10,598 nucleotides of DNA from Acidobacteriota bacterium (GTDB lineage Bacteria; Acidobacteriota; Terriglobia; Terriglobales; SCQP01). How positions within the stretch are numbered: the first letter of the stretch is position 1; each line of letters opens with the position of its first letter. The stretch spans positions 1-10,598 of the forward strand of contig JAKAOE010000025.1 of the NCBI GenBank assembly GCA_021823305.1. The letters are read 5' to 3'. The notes under the pieces were generated by a model. It was not told the origin of the DNA. It saw nothing but the letters and a program-made list of their open reading frames with translations, and did no database searches. Shown piece after piece: positions 1 to 8,210 of the stretch. Made by a program: the position numbers and the translations under genes.

Positions 1-876
1 GGATATGACGGGCATAATGGTTGGGCGTTTTTTGTCTGGGACGCGATATCGCTGGCCGGCGTGCTCTACGCGCTGGCTCTGCTGGCGCGGGTGTACGGGC
101 TGGGGCTGCCTTCGCGGCGCGGCCTGGCGCCGCTGCTGTTCGTGCCCGCGTATCTGTTTCTGCTGACCGCCGAAACCACCTGGCTGGTGCTGTTGGGGTT
201 TGCGCTGTTTCTCGCCTGGGAGGAACGGCGGCCGGCGGCGGCCGGGGCGGCGCTGTTTTTGGCCTCGCTCAAGTTCAACATCTGCTTCCTGTTCTGGCCG
301 GTGTTTCTGCTCTGGGCGCTGGAGCGGCGCCGGAGGCGCTATCTGTGGGGACTGCTGGCGAGCGTGGGAGGAGCGATGGCGGCGGTGCTGGCCTGGGATC
401 CGAAAGTGGCCGGGCAGTACCTGGGCTCGCTGGCGGCGACGCACGTGGCGACGCAGCGCTTTCCCAACCTGGTGGGGGCGGTGCGCGCCGCGGTGGGCGG
501 CGCCTGGCCGGCGATCGTGCTTCCGGGGGCGGGGATGGTGTGGGCGATCGCGCACTATTGGCGACGGCGCGCGGATTGGCGCTGGAGGGAACAGGCGCCG
601 CTGCTGCTGCTGGTATCGCTGTTGCTGGCGCCCTACAGCTTCCTGTTCGACGAGCTGATCGCCGTGGTGGCGATCCTGGCGGCGGCGGCCGCGCTGCGCG
701 GGCGCCGCCACGCACTGCAGGGGGCGGTGTTCGGCGGGTTCCTGGCGGCGCAGGCGCTGTTGCTGGTGTTGCTGACGCAGGGCGGCGACAACCGCGGCTG
801 GGCCTATCTTTGGACGCCGGCGGCGTGGCTGGGGCTGTACCTGGCCGCGGTGCAGGGCACGCGGGCGCGCGCCTAG
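1..876 (+). CDS. GT87/DUF2029-like polytopic membrane protein, 3' part
   Basis: The reading frame is open from the first base of the window to a TAG at 874-876, so the true start lies upstream and only the last 291 residues are present. What is visible is a series of hydrophobic segments separated by short Arg-rich loops, for example a loop with ERRRRR near residue 110. The segment order resembles the C-terminal half of GT87/DUF2029 proteins: a helix beginning SLKFN after a charged loop, then an LAPYSFLFDEL helix matching the family's late Pro-Tyr/His...Asp motif. Known GT87 members are polyprenyl-phosphate-mannose-dependent mannosyltransferases acting at the outer face of the cytoplasmic membrane, but the catalytic N-terminal half is outside the window. 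The donor and acceptor are therefore unknown. It ends 28 bases before leuS. Family assignment is moderate; specific function is not supported. Confidence 0.72.
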   Translation, partial: GYDGHNGWAFFVWDAISLAGVLYALALLARVYGLGLPSRRGLAPLLFVPAYLFLLTAETTWLVLLGFALFLAWEERRPAAAGAALFLASLKFNICFLFWPVFLLWALERRRRRYLWGLLASVGGAMAAVLAWDPKVAGQYLGSLAATHVATQRFPNLVGAVRAAVGGAWPAIVLPGAGMVWAIAHYWRRRADWRWREQAPLLLLVSLLLAPYSFLFDELIAVVAILAAAAALRGRRHALQGAVFGGFLAAQALLLVLLTQGGDNRGWAYLWTPAAWLGLYLAAVQGTRARA

Positions 877-888
877 GTTCGGGTTCGC

Positions 889-894
889 TATCAT
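889..894 (+). promoter_or_regulatory. Candidate -10 box (TATCAT) for leuS
   Basis: TATCAT lies in the short gap after the GT87-like gene, with 10 bases between it and the leuS ATG. No Shine-Dalgarno is visible before that ATG. At normal -10 to +1 spacing the transcript would begin about 3 bases before the ATG, giving a nearly leaderless mRNA. No convincing -35 hexamer is seen. The call rests on the same box recurring at four other starts in the window. Confidence 0.42.
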
Positions 895-904
895 AGACAA
901 TTCC

Positions 905-3352
905 ATGGACGAGTCTTCGCAGGGAGCGGCCTACCAACCGGCCAGCTTCGAGCCCGCATGGGCCCGGCGCTGGGCGGCGGAGAACCCCTTCGCCGGCGTC
1001 AACCGCGGCGGGCGCAAATACTACGTGCTGGAGATGCTGCCCTATCCCAGCGGGGCGCTGCACATGGGGCACGTGCGCAACTACGCCATCGGCGACGCGC
1101 TGGCGCGCTACTGCTGGATGCGGGGCGACGAGGTGCTGCACCCGATGGGGTGGGACGCCTTCGGGCTGCCGGCGGAGAACGCGGCGATCCAGAACCGCAC
1201 CCATCCGCGCACCTGGACGTTGCGCAACATCGCGCACATGAAGGGGCAGGACCAGCGCTTCGGCTTCAGCTACGACTGGACGCGCGAGGTGGCCACCTGC
1301 CTGCCGGAGTATTACCGCTGGAACCAGTGGCTCTTCCTGCGCTTTTACGAGCGCGGGCTGGCGTACCGCAAGAAGGGGTTGGTGAACTGGTGCCCGAAGT
1401 GCGCCACGGTGCTGGCCAACGAGCAGGCCGAAGGCGGCGTGTGCTGGCGGCACGAGGACACGCAGGTGGAGCAGCGCGAGCTGGAGCAGTGGTACTTCCG
1501 CATCACCGCCTACGCGGAGGAGCTGCTGCGCGGGCTGGACACGCTGCCGGAATGGCCGGAGCGGGTGCGCACCATGCAGCGCAACTGGATCGGGCGCAGC
1601 GAGGGCGCGGAGGTGGAGTTCGCCCTGGAGGGCGGCGGCGCGCCGATCAAGGTGTTTACAACCCGGATCGACACCATTTACGGGGCGAGCGCGATTCTGC
1701 TGGCGCCGGAGCATCCGCTGGCGGCGGAGTTGCTCGACGCCGGGCAGCGGGAACAGGCGCGGGCGCTGCGACAGCGGCTGGGCAAGCTGGCGCCGGGGGA
1801 AGAGCCGCCGAAGGAAGGGTTCTTCACCGGGCGGTACGCGCGCAACCCGTTCAGCGGCGAGAGGCTGCCGGTGTGGGTGGCGAACTTCGTGCTGATGGGC
1901 TACGGCACAGGAGCGGTGATGGCGGTGCCGGGGCACGACGTGCGCGATTTCGACTTTTGCCGCAAGTACGAGCTGCCGATCCGGGTGGTGGTGGCGCCGG
2001 CGGAGGGCGCGCCCGAACGGCCGGAGGCGGCGCTCGAAGGCGACGGCGCGCTGGTGAACTCGGGGCCGTACACCGGCATGGACAACCGCCAGGCGATGGC
2101 GGCGATGACCGCCAAGGCGGAGGCCGACGGGTTCGGGAAGGGAACCGTCAGCTACCGGCTGCAGGACTGGGGCGTGTCGCGGCAGCGGTTCTGGGGCACG
2201 CCGATCCCGATGATCGCCTGCCCGAAGTGCGGCATGGTGCCGGTGCCGGACGAGCAGCTCCCGGTGCTGCTGCCCGAGAACGTCGAGCTCACCGGCGAGG
2301 GGCAGTCGCCGCTGGCGGCGGACGCAAGCTTCTGGCGGACGACGTGCCCGAAGTGCGGCGGCGAGGCGCGGCGGGAGACCGACACCATGGACACGTTCGT
2401 GGATTCGTCCTGGTACTTCTACCGCTACGTCAGCCCGCAGAGCGAGGCGCGGCCGTTCGAGGCGGAGGCGATCGCGCGCTGGCTGCCGGTGGACCAGTAC
2501 ATCGGCGGGATCGAGCACGCCATCCTGCACCTGATCTACACGCGCTTTTTCACCAAGGCGATGCGCGACCTGGGGCTGTGCCGGCTGGACGAGCCGATCA
2601 CGCGGCTGTTCACCCAGGGGATGATCACGCGGCACGGCGCCAAGATGTCGAAGTCGCGCGGCAACGTGGTGGACCCGGCGGAGCTGATCGAGCGTTACGG
2701 GGCGGACGCGACGCGGATGTACGTGCTGTTCGCGGCGCCGCCGGAGAAGGACTTCGACTGGAACGACCAGGGGGTGGAGGGGATTCACCGCTTCCTGGGG
2801 CGGGTGTGGCGGCTGGCGGGGCCCGCGGCCGGCGGGCGGGAAGCGCAGGGCGGGAGCGACGGGACGGGCGACGCGGCGCTGCTGCGGCGGGCGCACCAGA
2901 CGCTGCGGCGGATCACGCGCGACTTCGAGGGACGGTGGCACTTCAACACCTCGATCGCGGCGCTGATGGAACTGGTGAACGCCTGGCAGGCGGGCGACGG
3001 CGAGCTCTCGGCGGGGGCGCGCGGCGAGGTGAGCCGCATGCTGCTGATGATGCTGGCGCCGTTCGCGCCGTTTCTGGCGCATGAGCTGTGGCGGCGGGCG
3101 GGGCACACGGGCGAGATCGGGCGCGAGCCCTGGCCGGCATTCGACGCCGAGCTGGCGCGGGAGGATGAGATTGAGATCATCGTGCAGGTCAACGGCAAGC
3201 TGCGGGCGCGGCTGAAGGCGGCGCCGGAAACGGAAGCGGCGGAGCTGGAGCGGGCGGCGCGGGCGCACGAGCGCATTGCACCGCTGCTGGCGGGCGCGAC
3301 GCCGCGGCAGGTGGTGGTGGTGCCGGGGCGGCTGGTGAATTTCGTGCTGTAG
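905..3352 (+). CDS. leuS: Leucyl-tRNA synthetase
   Basis: Cytoplasmic class I aminoacyl-tRNA synthetase that charges tRNA-Leu with leucine using ATP. The 815-residue product is slightly shorter than the usual bacterial length of about 860. The HIGH motif appears as HMGH at residues 53-56 within [10 protein letters not shown], and the KMSKS loop is intact at 580-584. The CP1 editing domain is complete: TTRID starts at Thr252, and GHDVRDF carries Asp345, the residue that holds the amino group of mischarged amino acids in this family. Two cysteine clusters could bind zinc: C163/C166/C180/H183 and C439/C442/C481/C484. The C-terminus has the anticodon-binding helices and ends with the VQVNGKLRA segment typical of bacterial LeuRS. 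The ATG is chosen because the first residues (AAYQP...EPAWARRW) match the usual family start and no upstream alternative fits. guaA follows after 7 bases, suggesting co-transcription. Confidence 0.98.
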   Translation: MDESSQGAAYQPASFEPAWARRWAAENPFAGVNRGGRKYYVLEMLPYPSGALHMGHVRNYAIGDALARYCWMRGDEVLHPMGWDAFGLPAENAAIQNRTHPRTWTLRNIAHMKGQDQRFGFSYDWTREVATCLPEYYRWNQWLFLRFYERGLAYRKKGLVNWCPKCATVLANEQAEGGVCWRHEDTQVEQRELEQWYFRITAYAEELLRGLDTLPEWPERVRTMQRNWIGRSEGAEVEFALEGGGAPIKVFTTRIDTIYGASAILLAPEHPLAAELLDAGQREQARALRQRLGKLAPGEEPPKEGFFTGRYARNPFSGERLPVWVANFVLMGYGTGAVMAVPGHDVRDFDFCRKYELPIRVVVAPAEGAPERPEAALEGDGALVNSGPYTGMDNRQAMAAMTAKAEADGFGKGTVSYRLQDWGVSRQRFWGTPIPMIACPKCGMVPVPDEQLPVLLPENVELTGEGQSPLAADASFWRTTCPKCGGEARRETDTMDTFVDSSWYFYRYVSPQSEARPFEAEAIARWLPVDQYIGGIEHAILHLIYTRFFTKAMRDLGLCRLDEPITRLFTQGMITRHGAKMSKSRGNVVDPAELIERYGADATRMYVLFAAPPEKDFDWNDQGVEGIHRFLGRVWRLAGPAAGGREAQGGSDGTGDAALLRRAHQTLRRITRDFEGRWHFNTSIAALMELVNAWQAGDGELSAGARGEVSRMLLMMLAPFAPFLAHELWRRAGHTGEIGREPWPAFDAELAREDEIEIIVQVNGKLRARLKAAPETEAAELERAARAHERIAPLLAGATPRQVVVVPGRLVNFVL

Positions 3353-3359
3353 GCGAACC

Positions 3360-4907
3360 ATGGAACACCGCTCGATCGTGGTGCTGGACTTCGGGGCGCA
3401 ATACTCGCAACTGATCGCGCGGCGGGTGCGCGAGCTGGGCGTGTACAGCCTGATCCTGCCCTTCAACGCAAGCTGGGAGCGGATCGCGGCGCAGCATCCG
3501 GCGGGGGTCATCCTGTCGGGCGGGCCGGCGTCGGTGTACGCCGAGGGCGCGCCGCGCTGCGCCCCGGAGGTGTGGACGGCGGGGCTGCCGATCCTGGGCA
3601 TCTGCTACGGGCTGCAGCTGATGGTGCACACGCTGGGCGGGACGGTGGAGAACGCGGACCGGCGCGAGTTCGGGCGGGCGGAGGTAGAGGTGGACCCCGG
3701 CTGCGGACTGTTCCACGGGAGCAGCGGGCGGGAGACAGTATGGATGTCGCACGGCGACGCGGCGCTGCGGCTGCCGGCCGGATTCAGGGTGGCGGGGCGG
3801 AGCCCGTCGGCGCTGGCGGCGATCGCGGCGCCGGAACGGCGGATGTGGGGGGTACAGTTTCATCCCGAGGTGCAGCACACCGACCACGGGCGCGAGATTC
3901 TGGGCAACTTTCTCGACCTGTGCGGCGTGGCGCGCGACTGGACGCCGGGGGCGTTCATCGCCGAGGAGGTGGAACGCATCCGGCGGCAGGCGGGCGAGCA
4001 GGGAAGAGCGGTGTGCGGGCTGAGCGGGGGAGTAGATTCGGCGGTGGCGGCGGCGCTGGTGCACCGGGCGATCGGCGACCGGCTGGAGTGCGTGTTCGTG
4101 GACAACGGCGTGCTGCGGCGGGGCGAGTTCGACGAGGTGCAGCACGCGATGAAGGAACAGTTGGGGCTGCCGGTGACCGGCGTGGACGCGGGGGCGGAGT
4201 TTCTGACGGCGCTCGCCGGGGTGACCGATCCGGAGCGCAAGCGCAAGACCATCGGGCGGGTGTTCATCGAGGTGTTCGAACGGGAAGCGGCGCGGCTGGA
4301 GAAGCTGCACGGGCGGGTCGAGTTCCTGGTGCAGGGAACGCTCTACCCGGACGTGATCGAGTCGGTGTCGGTGGCGGGGCCGGCGGCGGTGATCAAGAGC
4401 CACCACAATGTGGGCGGGCTGCCGGAGCGGATGCGGCTGAAGCTGATCGAGCCGCTGCGCGAGCTGTTCAAGGACGAAGTGCGGCGGGTGGGCGCCGACC
4501 TGGGATTGAGCCCGGAGCTGCTGCAGCGGCAGCCGTTTCCGGGGCCGGGGCTGGCGGTGCGCATCCTGGGCGAAGTGACGGCGGAAAAGGTGGCGCTGCT
4601 GCAGATGGCGGACGCGATCGCGCAGGAGGAGATCCGGCGGGCGGGGCTGTACGCCGAGCTGTGGCAGGCGTTCGCGGTGTTGCTGCCGGTGCGGACGGTG
4701 GGGGTGATGGGCGACCAGCGCACCTACGGGCTGACCTGCGCGCTGCGCGCGGTGCGCTCGGAGGACGGGATGACGGCCGACTGGGCACGGCTGCCGTATG
4801 AAGTCCTGGGTGCGATCGCCAACCGTATCGTCAACGAAGTGCAGGGGATCAACCGCGTGGTGTACGACATCAGCTCAAAACCCCCGGCGACGATTGAGTG
4901 GGAATAG
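3360..4907 (+). CDS. guaA: GMP synthase (glutamine-hydrolysing)
   Basis: Converts XMP to GMP with ATP and ammonia released from glutamine, the last step of guanine nucleotide synthesis. At 515 residues it has the normal length for the single-chain enzyme. The N-terminal class I glutamine amidotransferase domain (about 1-190) has the nucleophile Cys82 in GICYGLQ and the other catalytic residues His168 and Glu170 in QFHPE. The ATP pyrophosphatase domain follows with the P-loop SGGVDS at 222-227. The C-terminal dimerisation and XMP-binding domain ends with the characteristic [12 protein letters not shown]...IEWE. The start is the ATG 7 bases after the leuS stop, so it is probably translated from the leuS transcript. 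A 161-base gap follows before the sigma-factor gene. Confidence 0.98.
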   Translation: MEHRSIVVLDFGAQYSQLIARRVRELGVYSLILPFNASWERIAAQHPAGVILSGGPASVYAEGAPRCAPEVWTAGLPILGICYGLQLMVHTLGGTVENADRREFGRAEVEVDPGCGLFHGSSGRETVWMSHGDAALRLPAGFRVAGRSPSALAAIAAPERRMWGVQFHPEVQHTDHGREILGNFLDLCGVARDWTPGAFIAEEVERIRRQAGEQGRAVCGLSGGVDSAVAAALVHRAIGDRLECVFVDNGVLRRGEFDEVQHAMKEQLGLPVTGVDAGAEFLTALAGVTDPERKRKTIGRVFIEVFEREAARLEKLHGRVEFLVQGTLYPDVIESVSVAGPAAVIKSHHNVGGLPERMRLKLIEPLRELFKDEVRRVGADLGLSPELLQRQPFPGPGLAVRILGEVTAEKVALLQMADAIAQEEIRRAGLYAELWQAFAVLLPVRTVGVMGDQRTYGLTCALRAVRSEDGMTADWARLPYEVLGAIANRIVNEVQGINRVVYDISSKPPATIEWE

Positions 4908-5068
4908 ACACGCGCCGTTGGGCTAAACGCCAGGATTGGTAAAGTGCGCCGGCGAAGGGACGGGCGCGGGGCCCTTGAGCGCCGCGCGACGCGGAAGTGG
5001 GTGGGGGCTGGGTTCCTGTATTCTTTTAGGAGCGAGGAAAAAGTCTTCCTTCCCGAAACGCGGCAGCC

Positions 5069-5719
5069 ATGAGCGACGTCGGAGAAGACATGGAAGCGGT
5101 GTTGCCGGGCTTGGGCGTGGTCGGGGCGAGTGCGGCCTCGACCCCCGACGCGGCGGCCCAGTTCGCCCTGATGCGCCGCTGCCAGCGACAGGAGGAGGGG
5201 GCGTTCGACGAGCTGGTGCGGCGCTTCCATCCGCGGGTGTTTTCCGTCATCCGCGGCATTCTGCGCAATTCGAACGACTGCGACGACATCGCCCAGCAAG
5301 TTTTCGCGAAGGTCTACTTCGCGCTGGACAAGTTTAATTTTCAATCCGCCGTGGCCACCTGGATCTACAAGATCGCGGTGAACGAGTGCTACGACCACCT
5401 GCGCAAGCAGAAGGTGCGGCGGGCCACGATCCTGGCCGACTTGTCGGAAGAGGAATCGGCCTGGATCGAGAACCGCGACGTGGCCGGCGAGGCGGGCATG
5501 GCGGGATTGGAACGGCAGGTGGAGCTGCGCGAGCTGGCGGGCAAACTGCTGGCCCGGCTCAACACCGACGACCGCGTGCTGCTGGTGCTGAAGGAGATCG
5601 AGGGCTATTCGGTGCGCGAAGTGGCGCAAATTTTGAATCTGAATGAAAACACCGTCAAGGTGAGGCTGTTCCGCGCCCGGCAGGCACTGCTGGGCGCACT
5701 GGCGCGCAAGCGCATTTAG
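5069..5719 (+). CDS. ECF-type RNA polymerase sigma factor (RpoE-like)
   Basis: Directs RNA polymerase to a stress regulon. Of 216 residues, region 2 lies at about 44-116 (EGAFDELVRRFHPRVF, then DDIAQQVF, then FQSAVATWIYKIAVNECYDHLRK) and region 4 at about 151-205. The region 4 helix-turn-helix has EGYSVREVAQILNLNENTVK followed by RLFRAR. Region 3 is absent, as in ECF sigmas. The first ~35 residues are a non-conserved extension. An in-frame stop at 5027-5029 bounds the frame and there is no start codon between it and 5069. An alternative start is the ATG at 5090, which has GGAGA 4 bases upstream and would remove 7 residues. The gene heads an operon with its anti-sigma factor 21 bases downstream. 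The upstream 161-base gap contains TATTCT at 5019-5024 as a possible -10, but no clear GGAAC-type ECF promoter on this strand. Confidence 0.93.
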   Translation: MSDVGEDMEAVLPGLGVVGASAASTPDAAAQFALMRRCQRQEEGAFDELVRRFHPRVFSVIRGILRNSNDCDDIAQQVFAKVYFALDKFNFQSAVATWIYKIAVNECYDHLRKQKVRRATILADLSEEESAWIENRDVAGEAGMAGLERQVELRELAGKLLARLNTDDRVLLVLKEIEGYSVREVAQILNLNENTVKVRLFRARQALLGALARKRI

Positions 5720-5740
5720 GGAACGTCAAGGGAACCGGTC

Positions 5741-6220
5741 ATGTCCAAGTGTCGCGCTTTTATCATGGGGATGGAGGAATACCTGGCCCAGCACGCGGGG
5801 CCCGAGCCGCAGCTTCCGAGCCGCCTGGCGGCGCATGCCGAGCGCTGCCCGGCCTGCCGCGGCGGCTGGCAGGACGCGCTGCGCAGCCGGCAGTTGCTGG
5901 CCGGGCTGCGCCTGGAGGGGGAACCGCCGGCGCAGCCGTTTTTCCTGGCGCGGGTGCGGGTCCGCATCCAGGAGGAGGCGGAGCGGCGGGCGCGCTCGCG
6001 TCTGCTGGGCCGGCCGGTGCGCTGGCGCGACGTGGCCATCGCCGGGGCACTGTTCGCGGCCACGCTGTGCACCTTCGTTTACGACGTGCACCGGACCGAG
6101 CGGCCGAATGTGGACGAAGCCATGGTGCTGGACGTGCCGCACCTGAACCCGAATCATCCGGCGGCGTCGCACGTCAAGCCCAAGCTGGCGGACGTGATGC
6201 TCAACCTGATGAATCCGTGA
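5741..6220 (+). CDS. Zinc-finger anti-sigma factor, single membrane span
   Basis: Probably binds and holds the preceding ECF sigma factor at the membrane until a signal arrives. The 159-residue protein has a cytoplasmic N-terminal domain with the HxxxCxxC core of zinc-binding anti-sigma domains (His32, Cys36, Cys39 in HAERCPAC). Cys4 is a possible further ligand, where the family usually has a residue near the first helix. An Arg/Glu-rich linker (about 70-96) leads to one hydrophobic span at about 97-114, then a short outer tail of about 45 residues rich in His and Pro. That tail has no recognisable sensor domain. It follows the sigma gene with an AAGGGA ribosome site at 5728-5733, and the Spy-like gene begins 13 bases after its stop. 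The pairing with an ECF gene supports the role; the signal is unknown. Confidence 0.82.
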   Translation: MSKCRAFIMGMEEYLAQHAGPEPQLPSRLAAHAERCPACRGGWQDALRSRQLLAGLRLEGEPPAQPFFLARVRVRIQEEAERRARSRLLGRPVRWRDVAIAGALFAATLCTFVYDVHRTERPNVDEAMVLDVPHLNPNHPAASHVKPKLADVMLNLMNP

Positions 6221-6225
6221 GGAGG
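6221..6225 (+). promoter_or_regulatory. Shine-Dalgarno that decides the start of the Spy-like gene
   Basis: GGAGG directly follows the anti-sigma stop codon. There are two in-frame ATGs. The one at 6228 is only 2 bases from the GGAGG, too close for initiation; the one at 6234 is 8 bases away, which is ideal. The start at 6234 is therefore preferred. Confidence 0.75.
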
Positions 6226-6233
6226 CGATGGCT

Positions 6234-6674
6234 ATGAACTCTGAACGGCGGGCGGTGACTTACGTGGCGCTGATCTTCATCAGCGGGCTGCTGCTCGGCG
6301 CCACTGCGATGAACTTCATCGAGCATTACGTGCTGCACGCGGAGACCGCCAACGAGTACGACATCCGCGAGCATCGCGAGGTGGCCAAGGAGATGGCGCA
6401 ACTGCTGCACCTCAGCAACCAGCAGCGGCGGCAGGTGGACACCATCCTGCAGCAGACCGTGGGCCAGTACCAGCAACTGGAGCAACGCCTAGCGCCGCAG
6501 TTCGACCAGTTGCGGCAGCACGACCGGCAGCGGCTGCGCGCCATTCTGACACCGGAGCAGCGTACGAAGTTCGACCAGATCGTGGCGCGGGTGGACGCCA
6601 AGTACCCGCTGAACGAGCGGCCGGCGGTGCTCTCGCCCGTACCCTGCGAAAAACCGGCCACCGCGCAGCGCTAG
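6234..6674 (+). CDS. Membrane-anchored Spy/CpxP-like periplasmic protein
   Basis: The 146-residue protein starts with one uncleaved-looking hydrophobic segment (about 7-26, no clear signal-peptidase site). The rest is a charged, Gln-rich, helical domain. Two LTxxQ-like motifs sit 41 residues apart: LSNQQ at 60-64 and LTPEQ at 105-109. That paired motif is the hallmark of the Spy/CpxP/CnrX-type superfamily, whose members act as periplasmic chaperones or sense envelope stress and metals. It is the third gene of the sigma/anti-sigma operon, so it is likely either an output of the stress response or a co-sensor acting on the anti-sigma factor. There is no His- or Met-rich metal cluster to favour a metal role. 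An upstream ATG at 6228 is possible but badly spaced from the GGAGG. The family call is moderate. Confidence 0.7.
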   Translation: MNSERRAVTYVALIFISGLLLGATAMNFIEHYVLHAETANEYDIREHREVAKEMAQLLHLSNQQRRQVDTILQQTVGQYQQLEQRLAPQFDQLRQHDRQRLRAILTPEQRTKFDQIVARVDAKYPLNERPAVLSPVPCEKPATAQR

Positions 6675-6775
6675 ACGCGAAACGGTGCCGCCGAGGGCGT
6701 GGCGGGCGGCTCCCGGGCGACATACGACATAAGAGCCATTATCGGACGCTACGTCCAGGAGCGGCGGCGGGCGGC

Positions 6776-7276
6776 TTAGGCCGCAAGCTTACGACCAGCG
6801 GCGGTGGTCTCGCCCTTGATTTCGATCTTGCGCGGCAGCGCCTTCTCGCTCAGTGGGGCCGAGATTTCGAGCACGCCGTGGTTGAAGTTGGCCTCGATCT
6901 TCTCGGTCTGCACGCCCTCGGGCAGCGGAACGACGCGCTCGAAGGCGCCGTAGGCGAACTCGCGCTGGAAGGTGCGCTCGTCGGAGGGGGTGACCTCCTG
7001 CTTGCGCTCGCCGCTGATGGTGAGCTCGTTGCCGTGCGCCTGGAGGTTGACATCCGCCGGCCTGACGCCGGGCAAGGCGAGGCGGACGATGAACTTGTTC
7101 TGGTCAATGTAGCTTTCGACCGGCGGGATCCAGGCGTAGCCGGCCGTGGAGGGAGCGGTCCAGCGCTCGACGAAGGGAGAGCTGAACATCCGGTTGAACA
7201 AATCGTCAAAATTGCGGCGCAGATCGAAGATATCGGCGCCGTAGGGATCGCGCCGCAGGAGCGAGCGGGGTGCCAT
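6776..7276 (-). CDS. Small heat-shock protein, Hsp20 family
   Basis: ATP-independent holdase chaperone that binds unfolding proteins and forms oligomers. The 166-residue product has a short helical N-terminal arm (DIFDLRRNFDDLFNRMF), an alpha-crystallin domain at about 49-150, and a C-terminal tail. Within the domain are the VRLALPGV and LTISGERK strands and the signature GVLEISAPL (134-142). The tail has an IxI-type anchor, IEI at 151-153, used for oligomer assembly. A longer frame starts with TTG at 7294. The ATG at 7276 is preferred because a perfect AGGAGG lies 8 bases upstream of it, inside the would-be extension. It is 62 bases downstream of the 270-residue gene on the same strand and may share its transcript. 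No CIRCE-like inverted repeat is seen in that gap. It faces the Spy-like gene across 101 bases. Confidence 0.95.
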   Translation of the reverse strand: MAPRSLLRRDPYGADIFDLRRNFDDLFNRMFSSPFVERWTAPSTAGYAWIPPVESYIDQNKFIVRLALPGVRPADVNLQAHGNELTISGERKQEVTPSDERTFQREFAYGAFERVVPLPEGVQTEKIEANFNHGVLEISAPLSEKALPRKIEIKGETTAAGRKLAA

Positions 7277-7284
7277 GGCTTGAA

Positions 7285-7290
7285 CCTCCT
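7285..7290 (-). promoter_or_regulatory. AGGAGG ribosome-binding site for Hsp20
   Basis: The minus strand reads AGGAGG followed by 8 bases (TTCAAGCC) and ATG. It is the strongest Shine-Dalgarno in the window and sets the Hsp20 start at 7276 rather than the TTG at 7294. Confidence 0.85.
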
Positions 7291-7338
7291 GCAAGACTTG
7301 GAGACGCGGAAGGCGCTAAGGGTGGCCTCGGCGGGCGG

Positions 7339-8151
7339 CTAGTTGACGGCGGAGGCGAAGAGCTGTTCGCGCAGCAGGGGTTGGAGGCGGCGATGGTTGA
7401 TCAACATCTCGATCTCCTCGCCGAGGTGGAGTTCGCGATCACCGGGAGCGGGCACGGTGGCGATCTCGTCCACGTCGCAACCGGCTTCGAGCCGCGCGGG
7501 CTGGCCGTTCTCGCCCTCGGCCAGGACACGAACCTCGCGCCCGGCGAAGGCGGCGCGCAGGGGATCGAGCAGGCCGCCGAAAAGCAGGCGGATCAGCGCC
7601 TGGGCTTGCGCGCGCAGCGACGGCGACTGGAGCAGGCGCGCCCAGGATACGCTCTCCGCCCAGAGGAGCTGCATATAGGAGAAGTGCACGTCGCCGATGC
7701 CGGCCAGGCGGAGGTGGAAGCGGGCCCAATACAGCAGCTCGTCGGGAAGGCAATTGACCAGATCGAGCTCGACCGCGTCGAGGTCGAGGTCCTCGAGCCG
7801 ATGCTCAAACATCACCGGCGCCGCCGGCGGCGGGCCGGCGCCGGGAGCGCCGTTGGGGAAGAGCGAGCGGTGGACGGCGCCACGCAACTCGAGCGGCCAG
7901 GCGAGATAGGCGAGCAGTCTTCCCTGCCCTGGCGCGGCCGCGCCGGTTTCGACCCAGGAGGGGGAGAGGGCGATGGCGTCGAAGAGCTGGCGCAAGGGCG
8001 GGTTCTTGAGCTTGTTGCGCAGCAGGATGAGGTTGTCCTCGCTGGCGGTCATGGGGCCGATCTGAAACTCGATCTCGCCGCTGGGCTCTTGCGCGGCGAC
8101 CCAGTGATTGCGGCAGCGTTCGCCCAGGCCGCAAATGGGGCACTCAGCCAT
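7339..8151 (-). CDS. Hypothetical protein with N-terminal CCCH zinc-knuckle-like motif
   Basis: I do not recognise the family of this 270-residue protein. Its first 17 residues contain Cys4, Cys7, Cys13 and His16 (CPICGLGERCRNHW), spaced like a small zinc knuckle. The rest is predicted to be mostly helical, Leu-rich and acidic, with no signal peptide or membrane span. A Pro/Ala/Gly-rich stretch near residues 100-112 looks like a linker between two halves. The ATG has no Shine-Dalgarno but has TACAAT 7 bases upstream, as at several other starts here. It lies 62 bases upstream of Hsp20 on the same strand and is divergent from the two-gene cassette. Codon composition is GC-rich like the core genes, so it looks resident. 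It is certainly a coding gene; its function is unknown. Confidence 0.8.
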   Translation of the reverse strand: MAECPICGLGERCRNHWVAAQEPSGEIEFQIGPMTASEDNLILLRNKLKNPPLRQLFDAIALSPSWVETGAAAPGQGRLLAYLAWPLELRGAVHRSLFPNGAPGAGPPPAAPVMFEHRLEDLDLDAVELDLVNCLPDELLYWARFHLRLAGIGDVHFSYMQLLWAESVSWARLLQSPSLRAQAQALIRLLFGGLLDPLRAAFAGREVRVLAEGENGQPARLEAGCDVDEIATVPAPGDRELHLGEEIEMLINHRRLQPLLREQLFASAVN

Positions 8152-8158
8152 GCAGGCG

Positions 8159-8164
8159 ATTGTA
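8159..8164 (-). promoter_or_regulatory. Candidate -10 box (TACAAT) for the 270-residue gene
   Basis: On the minus strand TACAAT stands 7 bases before the ATG at 8151. It is close to the TATAAT consensus and preceded by GC, as in GCTACAAT. The spacing would put the transcript start at the ATG. No clear -35 is seen. Confidence 0.45.
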
Positions 8165-8198
8165 GCGTAGACGGAAAGATAGGGAGATGGCCCGGTGC

Positions 8199-8204
8199 TA
8201 CGAT
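8199..8204 (+). promoter_or_regulatory. Candidate -10 box (TACGAT) for the two-gene cassette
   Basis: GCTACGAT on the plus strand mirrors the GCTACAAT box of the divergent gene, with seven of eight positions identical. It lies 6 bases before the ATG at 8211. This supports 8211 as the start and implies that the in-frame ATG at 8187 lies upstream of the promoter and is not used. Confidence 0.4.
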
Positions 8205-8210
8205 GGCGGC

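Noticed and set aside
275..3601. A 1108-codon open frame on the minus strand opposite the GT87-like gene and leuS
   Set aside because: It is opposite leuS, whose motifs are unmistakable. The product is a low-complexity Arg/Pro/His/Ala string without any domain. Long antisense frames are expected where third codon positions are almost all G or C.
3189..4406. A 405-codon minus-strand frame across the leuS/guaA junction
   Set aside because: Same artefact: lies antisense to conserved leuS and guaA sequence, His/Arg/Pro-rich, no recognisable domain or start signal.
5035..5050. Inverted repeat AGGAA-6-TTCCT upstream of the sigma gene
   Set aside because: Five-base arms rich in A/T-G pairs in a purine run; short enough to be chance, and no link to a promoter element.
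4908..5068. Possible ECF-type autoregulatory promoter before the sigma gene
   Set aside because: GGTTCC at 5011-5016 is a GGAACC only on the minus strand, which points away from the sigma gene; no plus-strand GGAAC with a matching -10 was found.
6687..6710. GCCGCC / GGCGGC hairpin between the convergent Spy-like and Hsp20 genes
   Set aside because: The 12-base loop and absence of a T-run make it indistinguishable from chance pairing in GC-rich DNA.
7277..7294. TTG start at 7294 for Hsp20
   Set aside because: It would place the AGGAGG ribosome site inside the gene; the ATG at 7276 is 8 bases from that site and better placed.
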